This document shows positions 1 to 11,435 of a DNA stretch of 64,000 nt, one piece after another. Source of the DNA: Cornus controversa (lineage: Eukaryota > Streptophyta > Magnoliopsida > Cornales > Cornaceae); contig CM048854.1 in NCBI GenBank assembly GCA_026545225.1, positions 30,523,730 through 30,587,729 on the forward strand. The letters run 5' to 3'. The translations under genes and the position numbers were made by a program. Positions within the stretch are counted from its first letter, which is position 1. Each line of letters starts with the position of its first letter. Under the pieces are notes generated by a model. The model was not told the DNA's origin, searched no databases, and saw nothing but the letters and a program-made list of their open reading frames with translations.

Positions 1-3000
1 ACCACCATTACAGGCCCACGAATTGAAGAGGCTATGTATCGCACTCTTCGTTGGATAGACAGGTGTATAGCAGGTAGCTACATCTAATAGGAGATTGGCA
101 GAAATGTTTCTTTCACATATGTAGTACATACCAATGCAAGTTGAAGCAAGTGCTGTCCAACCTTGACCCACCTGGGCTCATGAGCTAGAAGACTTGTCCT
201 TTGGGCTCAGGAACTCAGGGTCAGATAACAGCATTCCAAGCCAGTTTGTTCTTGTGAAAACTTTCATTTGAAGGTAGAATCTATTGGCTAGGTTGGTGGA
301 TTTGTTACAAGTGCACTAGAATAATGCAACATGTAATGTGGACCTGTCATTTGCTTAGATATTTTCTTATGTGGGCATGTAGTCTTAGTTGTGGGAACTC
401 CTATCTTTCATGGGTAATTTTACTTTGTTCATTTGTTGGCATGTGACCCTCTCTTTCTAGATCCCTACTTTTCCTTGGGTTACTATCCAGTTGATGTTCT
501 TAATGTCTTCATTGTTTGTTCTTGTTTTTCATGCTGTCTGATTCAGTTAAACTTTCTCTACAATTTTAATTTTTATGAACAACAGCTCACAAGAGACCAA
601 CTGAGCAGAATTTATTTGGTATTGTGCAAGGTGGTTTAGATCCCGTGTTAAGGTGAATGTCAATTCAATCTATAATAATCTCTCTGTAACTTTACTCTGC
701 TGTATATCCATTACTTTCTTTTCTTTATTTGTAATGGTACTTATTATACTACAATTTATTGTTATCAGGGATATATGTGTCAAAGGTTTGGTGGACCGGA
801 ATTTACCTGGGTATGTGTCTACTGCTCTCAGTCACTAGTTTTGAGGCTTGTGCATATCTGTATTTCTCGCATTTCCGTTATCTTTTACAAAATTAATGAA
901 CAGACAAAGATAATGAGGATTTGATGTAGTCAGATGCTTTCTAAAAATTATTACCTGTTTTACACTGGAAGTTACTAGTTTGGTACTTGCCAAGAAAAAA
1001 AAAAGTAGTTGCTAGTTTAGCCTTTTTAAAATAACTTGTGCTTAAAGATTAGTAGGTGCTGGAAGCTTGGACCTATGTTTACAAGTAGAAACAAAGTACA
1101 CCTCTCTATCTATTCTTTATGTTTTCAGTGAGAAATCTAGAAATTTGTGATTTGCTTCATTTTTTGTTGGATATTAGGTGTTTTCCTATGTATTGATAGT
1201 ATTTGTGATTGTGGTGTATAAGAAGGCTACAGTGGTGGACTATATGAGATTCTCTGATTGAGGGCTGATTTAAGAGCCAAGGTCTTGGAGGGACTATTGA
1301 AGACTGGGGGCTTGAGGCAATGTATTCTTTTTTAACATGCTTTATGGGATGAACAATTCTGGAAGAGTGATGTAGTGTAGTGGAAGCATGATAAGAATGG
1401 AAGAGTCAAGATGAGGGTGCTGATAGAACTCCATCTTGGTTTCCTTGGAAAGAGATTCAGAGGACAATAGTCCCTTCCAGTCCTTTTTTTTTTCGTTAGC
1501 AGTCCACTTGGAAAAAATTTCAATTGGTAATTTGAGGCATCAGATTCTTCCCTGTTAGAGCTGCATGTGTAAAGGAGATGAAGAAACAGTTTATCATTAT
1601 TATAGCATTGTACAACAGTGAGGGAGTTGGAATCCAGGGGGCCGGGGCCGTCCCCCAACCCAGGTGGTATATACTCACAGGGAATTGATTGATTCTGCTC
1701 ATAATGATGGAGAGCAGTCTCTCCTTTTCTCTCTTTTGAGTGGTTGGGTCATGTCAAGGACTGTCCTTCATTTGCTTCAGTCTAGGCCTTCAGGTTGTGG
1801 ATACAATGGTAGACAAAGGCATGAAACTATGTCACATGGATTATTATAAATGCGTAGAGTAACCATTTCAAATGTATGACACTTGGGTATTAGATATGTT
1901 TTGGACATGTCTGGTTGGACATGCATGTTGCAAGCACGATGGATAATTCAACCAGGCATGGTGGGGTAGGAGCATCCAGTCGGCAATCTTTTTGGCTTGA
2001 ACAAGAAGTCTTATGTCTTCTGAGTCGCACAACGTTTAACCAAAAGAACTTCTTGCGCTATTCACGCGTTTCTGTTTTTATGATCAGAAATTGTTTCTTG
2101 ATTTCCATTTCAAAGAGTTTATAACTATACATTATTCAGTTTCCCTTTCTTACGTTTTTGATTCAAAATAATTGAAGTGCTTATGTTGCTACTCTATGTT
2201 ATATAAAAAGAAAATCATTTTATTTTGGGAAACGAAAGAATAATATTTAAAAAATGAATATATTGAAGTGTTGCCATATTCTTGGGATTAAGTATTTGAT
2301 AGATCTGTAACTTAGACACATGTCCATACACAATAGACTTGCATGAAGTGAGTGATTTCATCGAAGGATCTTCATGGCAATTCCTACCTTCCATTCTCAA
2401 CTTGATCCCCCATTCAGCACTTTCTCACTCCCTTCCCATACCATGCCACAACAGAGTTGACAAATTCAAGTGGCTCCTATCCCCATCAGCTCAATTCTCT
2501 ATTCCATGCACCCTAAATTTCCTCCACCCCTAACCTCACCTTCCATGGACACAGCTTGTTTGGTTCAATCCCAGCATACCTACGCATAATTTCATGCTCA
2601 CCTTTGACAAGAAGTCCCTTGCATATCGCCATATACCGAATTTGTGCTCTGTTTGCTTAAATGGCCCAGAATCCCACACTCATCTCTTCTTCAATTGCCT
2701 CTTTGTTGCCCCAATTTGGAGTTTCTTTCAGTCGAAACATGGCTTCCACATCTTGCCCCCTTCTTGGCCCCCATTTAATCGCCCAGGCATCGATACACTG
2801 GAAGAAGAAAATTTTGCCTTCGCTGGTTTGCAAGTTTACTCTTTCAGCTCTGGTATACAACATCTGGTTAGAGAGAAACAGAAGACTCTTCCACAATCAT
2901 GCACTCTCTGCAAATCAACTGCTCCATAGAACCCCATCTGTCATTAGAGAGAAGCTTGTGTTGATAGTCAATTCGGACTGCCCATTTGCTGCTTCTGTTG

Positions 3001-6000
3001 CTCATGAATGGGAGTTAGATGTTCGTGCTAATCATCCTCCGCCTCACTGGATTGAATGATCTGATGTGTTGAGATGATCTCAATAGAGTGAATTTCAGCT
3101 TCCATAACTTCTCACTGGAATGTTTCCGCTTTTGTGGTTGAGTTTGAAATTTAGCGGTTGAGGGTTGGTTTGGGTTTGGGCTTTGCCTTGTATTTTGGAC
3201 TAGTGTCGTTGCTATGCATCATGGGCTTCTTGCCCGATTCCTTCTCTCTTGGGCCCTTACATGGGCTTTGTACAGTTTCTTTATATATACAATTACACTT
3301 ACCTTTCAAAAAAATAAAAATAAAATAGACTTGCATGCATCCATGAAACATTGTGGGAAGATTGGAGAGCTGCTCTATTATTCCTTTCTTGATGTTTGAG
3401 GAAAGGGAGGAATAGGGCATTGGAGTGCGAGAAGTTAACTGTGTATTGATTGTAATATACTCTTTTGAGATCTATAATTTTGTGCATGGCTGGGAGATCA
3501 TTTTATTCGAGGATCATTACTTGATGCAATAGCAAAAATTCAAGCTAACAAGCAAGAGGATTTAGGTTTGAGTTTGGCAGCAGCCACTTTATGCAAAATA
3601 ATACTCCCTCCATCCCAAAATATAAGGGCACTTCTAAAACTGTGACTCACGTGAGTCACAGTTTTCGAAGTGCCCTTATATTTTGGGACGGAGGGAGTAT
3701 CAAATATTAGTTCTAACTCAAGCCTTTCCTTCCCAGCATCTTGTATAGGCATGGCCAACTCTAGGTAATGGCCTTTTCTGTTGGAAGATTATTTGGTTGG
3801 CTGAGTTTATTTTATTGTTTGGATGGCTTGTAGTTAATTTCTTTATGTTTTCTTCTTTCTTTTTATACTTCAACTGTACTTGCATTGTGTTCTTTGGCAC
3901 TTCTCAGCCGGTTAATTACTTGTACAGAAAAGTGAGTCTCTATGCTCCTCACCTTTTACTATTTAGTGAATAATTCATATTGTAGTTAGAAATTTTCCAT
4001 CTCCACATTCCAGTAGCTGAATTGATTCTACATTGGGCTTTGTTGGCAAAAGGCATAACGTTTCTAATGAGATTCTATACCATTAATGACTTTATCTGAT
4101 TGAGTCATCTTTGCATATCTTTCCTGAAGTTGAACTATAGCTTGTCAGCATTTCTGCATTGCAGCTTGATTTACAAATATTTGAGTGTTTTAAATGGTAA
4201 CTGGTTGATGTTTTTTCTATCAATTTGCTAGGCTATTTATTTATTTCGTGGTGCTATAAACTAGTTTGAAAGTGTACAGAAATGCTATGTTTTGATATTG
4301 AGATATTTACAAGTACGTTATCCTTTTATTTATTCGTTAAAAGTTTTGGATTGCAGTTAGATTAGCTCCTTTTCAGAGCAATCTGCTCTATATTCAACTT
4401 CTTTGCGAAAATCTGGGTTTGCTTGGTTTAGAGCCATGCGTTATATTTTTCCTGCTGGGTGGCCTTGAAATTAATAATCTGAATATATTTGAAAACATTT
4501 ATTCTTATGGATGTGCTGATGATGAGTAGCACTAAGTTGGTGGCTGTTTTGTTGATTTTGAATTTTTCCTGTTTTTCCTTTTATTTTTCTTTTTCCTTAT
4601 TAATTGGTGAACTTGGTTTAGCGATAGACACATAACATTTAGGCTCGTGTTTCCACTTCCTTATTTAACTTTTGTAGAAGTATTTTAAGGGATGGAATTT
4701 ATTACAATGACAATATTTTCCTTCAAAATTAGATTAGCAGCTTGGTGGTTCAGCGATCATGGGATCGAAATAACTGAGTTTACTTCTGTGACAGCTATGC
4801 TATTGGTGGTCTTGCAGGCGGTGAAGATAAAGATTCATTTTGGCGTGTCGTTGCTCAGTGTACTGCTGCACTGCCTGAGGATAAACCACGATATGTTATG
4901 GTACAGATGAGTTATCATTTTAGCACCTACAGCTACATTGAATTGTTTGAATTGTGTGTCTTTCTCTTCTTTGACCTTTTCATTTTCCATGGTATCTTAC
5001 CCACTATTTTGCAGGGTGTTGGCTATCCACTGGATATCGTAGTTTGCAGTGCTCTGGGTGCTGACATGTATGACTGTGTCTATCCTACTCGTACTGCTCG
5101 CTTTGGCACAGCTCTTGTACCTGAGGTGATGACTTATTTCATATACATTTTATATGAACTTTATTATGATAAATTCTTGGAAAGGCTCTCCCAACAGCCA
5201 ACATTTCACCATTTGTGAAAACATAAAGAATCTATTTGCTCCATTGGATTGATAAATTTGTTAGTAATTTGATGACTTGTCTTTAGAAGAGTGAAATATT
5301 TGAGTTTTGTTGATTTCTCATTCATATATCAGTTTAGTTTGAAAATTGTCTCTTGGTATCAATATATCTGTTGGAGTATGTCTTCAGATCCTTCTTTGAC
5401 ATCAAAACTGTGTTCTTTTCAATTAAAGTATATTTATCTATGCTTAACCCACCCTGTGTTTCAGTGTCATGGTATGATGCTGGAAAAAAATGTTTAAAGC
5501 TTCGAGTAGAATGCTGGAAATGTCAAACTCTATACCTAGTCTAAATCAACAAGATAATGGGGAAACATAAGCACAGTAATTTAAGGAGGGAACTAAAGAT
5601 ACGAACTTCAAGGGTTTCATTTTTTGAATACAAAGACAAAGATCCACTTTCTTTTGGTAGGTAAGTATATTTTATATTATATACAAAAAAAGAGCATAGA
5701 TTTAGTTTATATTATATACCAAAAAAAATCATATTTGTGCTCTGTTGAGAAAAAAGATATTTTTAACGCATTTAAGTGTTTATCATCATTTTAAATGACT
5801 AACAACTCGACAAGTCATGTGACCCCACATGACTATGTAAAAAACCTAAAAAGCCTTGTAACGGTGTCCAAGTCATGCACTGAAACAGAAAAAATGGTAT
5901 CACGGATTGGGTAAGGCTAATATGAAATTGATTTATTGATGAGCCTAATTGGCCTTATCATGCACTCGGGACCCTCATGCATCATACTCATTGTAACTTA

Positions 6001-7428
6001 TCGAAGGGAATCATAGTTTCTATTAGTCCAGTTATTTGGTGATGATGATTATTTGATCTTTTTCAAACTGTACTGGAATTTATTTTCTTGGGTTGCTGGG
6101 AAGTACATATCTTTACTTACAGCCTTTCAGTTTAATGTCTTGCTTGGATTGTCTTTCCTTGTTTTTATACAACTAAATGTAACCTAGTTGTTATTGTAGG
6201 AAACCGTGTTTTTCCTAGATTTGTGAATGTGTTAATGTAAATATGCATCATATATATTCTTCCTGCATGTTTTCTTGGTCAAGACTAGCAAAAATTGACA
6301 TTATGCATATTGTAGCTTTTAGTCACCCTGGGGCTTAACACCGAAAGAGTATCTTGTTTCTTACAACTCCACTTGTTGATGAAGTAGTGTGTTATTTTTA
6401 AAAAAAATTTCCTTACGGTGTACCAACACTTTTTTTGGGCCCAAGATATTGTTTTGCAAAATTTCAACATGAAATAGTACATATACACCTGAATTTTGCA
6501 CTGTACAAGAGAAGTTAAAACTTAATGCACAATTCGCTTTCCTTAGGTAATTTAGAACTGGCAACTACACCCCTTCCTCTTCTTTTCTCTTTGTTCTTCT
6601 GCTAATATAGAGCTGTTATTGCAGGGAGTTCTAAAACTTAAACACAACGCGATGGCCAATGATGTCCGTCCTATTGATCCTACCTGCACGTGTATGGTAT
6701 GCGCGTAATTGGACTCTCTTTGGCTTGGGTCACTAATTGCATGCTGAGTTTGCTGTGTATCTCTAAGTCAATCTATTTTTCTTGCTATAGGTCTGCAAAA
6801 ACTATACAAGGGCCTACATCCATTGCCTTGTTACAAAAGACGCAATGGGATCTCAGCTTCTGTCTTATCACAATTTGTACTACATGATGAAGGTACAGAC
6901 CCAGAATTTTTTATATAGTAAATTTCTGAGGTTTTACCACAGAGCCTTTAGCTCAAGTGGTACCGCCGCCTCCTCCCACATGGGAGGTTTATGGTTCTAC
7001 TCCCCACGGGGACAATAGTGGGTGTTTGAGCACCTTATCTCCCAAAATAAAATAAAATAAAAAATCCAAGCTTCATTTAAGCTGTTAGAAATGGTGTAAC
7101 TTAAATATTTAAATACTCTAACACGCCCCCTCATGTGTAGCCTTCTTTTGGTCCTACATGTGTTTCAATTTTAATTATCAGGGTGAACTCGGGACCTTGC
7201 CTGCTGTGATACCTTGTTAACAACCACCATCTACTCTAAAAAGGTTCAGTTTTTAGAGAGGGTGTGACTTTAATATTTACATACACTTAACACTTACATT
7301 CAAAAGTAAAATCATTTTGCAGCTTAGCAGAGATCTACACTTGTCGATAATACATGGACGGTTTCCAGAGTATGTTTGCTTTTCCTATGTTTACTTCCAA
7401 CCTCCCACAAACACTCAACCACACCACC

Positions 7429-7500
<72 letters not shown>

Positions 7501-8781
7501 ACACACCCAACCGGCATGCATTTTCATTTCGTTTTATAAATCGTTTGTTTTTCCTTTTTTGTTTCTGCAGGTTTGTATGCGGATTCCTACAGAAAATGGT
7601 ATTTATTTTGCTGAAAATGGCCTTGTATTCTTCTCTTTGCGCATGTTATCTAACTTTTACTGTATTACCAATTGTGAACTATTGTTACTGAATTTTTATT
7701 GCCTTTTTACTGTTGTTTGTTTATCTGTGTTACTAATAATGGTATGCCCTTCCTTGGTCATTCCATGCTTCAAAAGCCATCAGCCTTGCTACTTTTCCTT
7801 ACAGTAATATGTTTATATCCAAGTCATTAAAAATTCAGTTGCAAAATAATGTCTTAATTCCTATGGTATCTTATTGTACATCAATGTGATTTAAGCAAAA
7901 AATATTATGGCAAGCCACCCAATAAGTTCCAAGTATTTAATGTTTTTAACTACCAAATGTTATAGCTGGAGTTATTTGCCCCTATATAAACCATAAGAAC
8001 TTAATTTAATGCATCATTTTTGCACTTGGAATCTTGTCTGTGGTTCTCTCTTGATAACCTGGGCAATAAGCAATTGACATCATAGGCTGTGGAGTTGTTG
8101 GTAGATGCAACTAAATTCCTGTGTTATTCATAATCTTCCAAACCCACGCCCACCACCGCCTCCGAGAACCTCCTCCCCCCACCCACCATATGATAAGAAG
8201 AAATGACACATGCACAACATTGAAAAATGATGGAAAATTTGAAGAAATATGTTGATTCTGTACCATTTGATAGTGTTTATATATTCAGATCATATACAGA
8301 TTCAATATAGGTCCACTAATATAATTTGGGAATTGGTTGCTTTCATTTTCTATTTGAGTTGCTTGTCGTGTTCGGCGTTTGTGTATTTGTCATTTCCACA
8401 TGTTCCTGATTTTCATAAAATAAGGGAACAATTTTCATACTATTCAATCTATTTTTCAACACCATCAATGTTGTCACCTCTATATATTATTTTGTAACTT
8501 TTGGAGATCGTTCTGTCTTTACCATTTGGTTGGTTAGCGTTGATTACTGCACACTGAACGATCTAGTAATCTACTGTTTATATAATTATTTAATATGGGG
8601 ATAATCTTTATTACCTGATTTTCATACTTAATGGCTTGCAATGAGTTCTTGAACTTTTTGATGTTGATATTTCCTGTAGTTTCCCAAAGGCAATGTTCCT
8701 GAATGGGTCTGCAATGCCATGGAGGTTGCTGGAATTGATATTTCTTCGTGTTGTGCTCCATTCCCGTCATCCCAAGATTAG
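1..8781 (+). CDS. QTRT1: Queuine tRNA-ribosyltransferase catalytic subunit (TGT), 5' end outside window
   Basis: Swaps guanine 34 of GUN-anticodon tRNAs for queuine. Visible exons: 1-73, 586-652, 769-810, 4795-4900, 5015-5125, 6625-6696, 6791-6892, 7323-7369, 7571-7598 and 8680-8781 (stop TAG 8779). They join without a frame break into 249 residues, with GT-AG borders at every intron. Family signatures: [11 protein letters not shown] at the left edge, then [15 protein letters not shown], and [11 protein letters not shown], whose first Asp is the family nucleophile. The zinc site is C-T-C-x2-C followed by a downstream His ([14 protein letters not shown]). The C-terminus [12 protein letters not shown] is ordinary. 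Eukaryotic TGT works as a heterodimer with a QTRT2 subunit, which is not in this window. The start and N-terminal barrel lie to the left. Plants use salvaged queuine, so the role is inferred from the family. The introns are rich in transposons, but the coding frame looks intact. Confidence 0.93.
2332..3337 (+). mobile_element. 5'-truncated LINE insertion in TGT intron
   Basis: The 14 bp word AATAGACTTGCATG occurs at 2332-2345 and again at 3324-3337, forming a target-site duplication around about 980 bp. The insert ends in an A-rich tail (about 3307-3323). Broken frames at 2460-3059 carry the end of a LINE ORF2: a zf-RVT type zinc motif ([19 protein letters not shown], then IW) and the C-terminal stretch [14 protein letters not shown]. 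Several frame shifts and stops show it is dead. It lies in the sense direction of the host gene, in the 4 kb third intron of the window. Confidence 0.85.
3602..3699. mobile_element. Stowaway MITE (94 bp) with TA target duplication
   Basis: Starts CTCCCTCCATCCCAAAATAT at 3604 and ends with its reverse complement at 3697, flanked by TA on both sides (3602-3603, 3698-3699). The whole element is close to a perfect palindrome around ACTCACGTGAGT. These are the hallmarks of Stowaway (Tc1/mariner) MITEs. It lies inside the 4 kb TGT intron. Confidence 0.93.
6942..7066 (+). mobile_element. tRNA-derived SINE
   Basis: Box A-like TAGCTCAAGTGGTA (6950-6963) and box B-like GGTTCTACTCC (6993-7003) have tRNA-like spacing. 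They are followed by a non-tRNA body and an AAATAAAATAAAATAAA tail. It lies in the TGT intron 6893-7322 and abuts the TRIM-like element. No acceptor stem can be formed, so it is not a tRNA gene. Confidence 0.6.
7067..7300 (-). mobile_element. TRIM-like miniature LTR element, minus strand
   Basis: Read on the minus strand, a short LTR-like end is followed by AACAAGGTATCACA (a decayed primer site like TGGTATCAGAGC), a short spacer, the purine tract TGAGGGGGCG and TGTTAGAGTATTTAAAT, which starts the second LTR-like end. The spacer and both ends match the plus-strand element at 63113-63375. There is no coding capacity, and LTRs of about 70 bp fit a TRIM. Confidence 0.6.
7430..7507 (+). repeat. 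Poly(C)41 followed by (AC)n
   Basis: An uninterrupted run of 41 C residues (7430-7470) is followed by an AC/GC-AC microsatellite to about 7507. It lies in the 201 bp TGT intron 7370-7570. The minus strand is a G41 tract able to form G-quadruplexes. Run length may be affected by sequencing error. Confidence 0.9.
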
Positions 8782-9035
8782 ATTAGAAAATACAGAGAAA
8801 ATGAAGAAGGAAGGCGTTTTACCGATTTACTTGACAGAGGTTGACATCAATGCAGTTTGATACACAGGTGAAAAACTGGGCAGCATATATTTTGTAGACC
8901 ATATGCTGCTTCACTAGGAATTATACCTGATTGAGGACATTTGTGTCAATTGATTTATAACACACACATTGAAAGATAATTATACCTGATTGAGGACATT
9001 TGTGTCAATTGATTTATAACACACACGTTGAAAGA
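8782..9035 (+). repeat. TGT 3' region with a 59 bp tandem duplication
   Basis: After the stop, the block beginning AATTATACCTGATTGAGGAC at 8919-8977 is repeated almost exactly at 8978-9035 (about one substitution, ACATTG against ACGTTG). It probably lies in or just past the 3' UTR. No clear poly(A) signal could be chosen. Confidence 0.75.
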
Positions 9036-10540
9036 ATTTTTTTATGTCAATGTGAAGTTCCTCCTTGAAATGATTTTGTTTTTTCTATCACATCTTTAAA
9101 TTGTCATTATTTTGATGATATGAAATTGCTATATAGTCTTCATGCACCCTTGATTTAAGACTTGGCCGTGTAGTAATTTCTCCTAAACTGATAATGATCC
9201 CTTTTTTTTTTTCAAGTTGGGGACTCACTAACGCAGTTTTTCGCCTAGGGCTTCCCCTCCTCTTTGAGGATGGGGAAGTTATATGATTGGGCTAACAAGC
9301 CCTTTAAATATATTGGGCCATTATTATTTTTAAATATATGAACTAATGTAAATATATTGATAATTCATATATTGGATCATGTTTTTTTAAAAAATATTGG
9401 ACTATTTAGAAGAACTCAATTTGTAGGATCTTCATTGATCGGATTGGATTAAAGTCTTTTCATAGATCGGATTTAATTCAATTTTCACTAATCCGTTATG
9501 ATTGGGTGAGTTAATAGAGATTTCAAAACGTCAATTACCCAATGGAACTTGGTTGATTCAAAATAATTTATAACATTTTTGATTCAGTAATTAAGAGTAA
9601 TGTGTTTCTTTTTATTGGATTACATTAGCAGTCAGTAGAGTTTACTTACTGATGATTAGGTAATTATTGTCTTCACATAAATCGAACATTTTTTCACAGT
9701 GTACTTGGGAATGATCCCTAATACCTAACTTTTGACATAATAATTGCTCAGAATTACTTACCAAAAAGTAATTGCAACATTGTATAAGTTTACTAAGAAA
9801 TGATCCCTAACGCACTCATGACTCAAGGCAAGATCTACAAAAACATTCTAGAAGAGGGCTGGTAATGATTTTCTTAAGAAAAATTATTATTTTGTCGAAA
9901 TCGAACCGTCAGACAAGATACAATGCCCCTTTGGGGTTCATTTTTTACTTTTTTTATCATTACTCTGGATCTAAAGTGGCACAAAACAAACTCTAACTCG
10001 AGAAAGTTGATGACAAGAATTTCCACTCGGGTGATAGGTGTGTGGGTCGAATCATGAAAGAGAAGTTTCGGTTCTTATACTGATTTCATCAAGGCATGCA
10101 GTAGTTCTGATTGGGTTTCAAATTGGAACAAGTTGGGCTGAACAGTTTTATGAAATTAATGAACTTTGTTTGTTTTTAATCATTCCAAATCTTTTGTGAT
10201 AAGATATAATTAGTTGATGACATAATATCACCTATCCAAAGTCTCTGAAATCACCTAATGTATTCAATGCATGCTGGGTGGCATATCTGAGTGTCTGAAT
10301 AAGTTTGGCCGACTTTATTTATTTATTTTATGAAATTAATGGGCTTTGGTTTGTTTTTAATCATCCGAAATCTTTTAGATTGAAAGGTCCTGGACTATGG
10401 TTTAAGTTAGGATTCACCCTCAGGTCACCCGCCCAGAACAAAAAAAAAACGAGAGGGTTTGAACTGAGTTTTGGCCCATTCGAACCAGACCAAAAGTAAA
10501 AAATAACTTGATGAGCGAGAAAATGAGAAACCCAGGAAAA
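9036..10540. other. Intergenic, TGT to mL41
   Basis: AT-rich, with no credible gene. A block of about 50 bp (10146-10196, starting TTTTATGAAATTAATG) recurs diverged at 10326-10377. Nothing else was recognised. Confidence 0.6.
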
Positions 10541-11435
10541 CCCTTTCTCTCTCCAGGAATCATTTGCCCCCATTAGTGCAACGTTCTTCCTCAGCAACGC
10601 AAAACATTCAAAACTGTAACTCTCTCTCTCTCGATATATGTATGTGTGTGCGTGTGCGTATTCGATGTTGTTTCATATTGTTGATTTTTTTTTATATGCT
10701 TGATTTTCTTCTATTTAATTGTCAGTGTTGCTGTTTTTGATAGCATGTAGTGGTAGATTTACATAATAATTGTATGTATTTGCTGCAATTTTTGAGTGTA
10801 ACTGAAAATCTACACTGAGAAATGTTTATTGATAGCCTGTTAATAAACATCATTTGTCTAAATTAGAGATTTTCAACCACTCCAATGTTATACAAATTAA
10901 ACTGATGATAGTAATCATAGTAACATGCCAACAACATCTCTATATAAACCAACACAAGTGGCCTCTACTTTACAAGAAATGGGACTCGGTTACACACACA
11001 GTCAACACACAAACACGAATGTTGCAGAGTAATGAAGTTCGATGACGACATATTTGGTTTACTCAGTAAAGGAATTATCTTGGAAATATACAGATGCTTC
11101 AATTTACAGTGATGGTTTGGGTCTCACCTAAAATCATCATTACTATTATGCTGTTTCACCTTTTTTTATCTTTCTGTTTTTGGTTTGTGGCGTCTACTAA
11201 ATGCTCGGATAATTATATATTATACTAATCATTGGTTCCTCTGATAAATGTTAGTTAGCAAGTCTCTTTGTAACTGTTTTGTGTTTTCCTCAAATGGGAC
11301 AATGTGTTATTGTCAAAAAAGAAGTTTTTAATGATTTTATGTAACTTGTGTCTAGTGTAGCTAAGTCTGAAAATTTTCTTGTTTGATCTTCTGTTAGGTC
11401 ATTAAATTATTTTGTTTGTGTAAAAAGAGGAAAAA
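10540..11435 (+). promoter_or_regulatory. Probable leader and 5' UTR intron of mL41
   Basis: A pyrimidine-rich block (10540-10560) and a CT repeat (10619-10634) precede the coding exon by about 800 bp. A plausible leader intron would use a GT near 10617 and the TTCTGTTAG acceptor ending at about 11398, about 40 bp before the ATG. This is inference from splice-like signals; the transcription start is not known. Confidence 0.35.

Larger units (their letters stand above)
811..4794. other. Large TGT intron (about 4 kb)
   Basis: Runs from the GTATGTG donor at 811 to the ACAG acceptor at 4791-4794. Besides the LINE (2332-3337) and the Stowaway element (3602-3699) it is AT-rich, non-coding and contains no open frame that looks like a protein. 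Confidence 0.8.

Noticed and set aside
7317..7807. Long plus- and minus-strand frames rich in Pro/His or Gly across 7420-7510
   Set aside because: They are translations of the poly(C)/(AC)n tract and run over true TGT exons in other frames.
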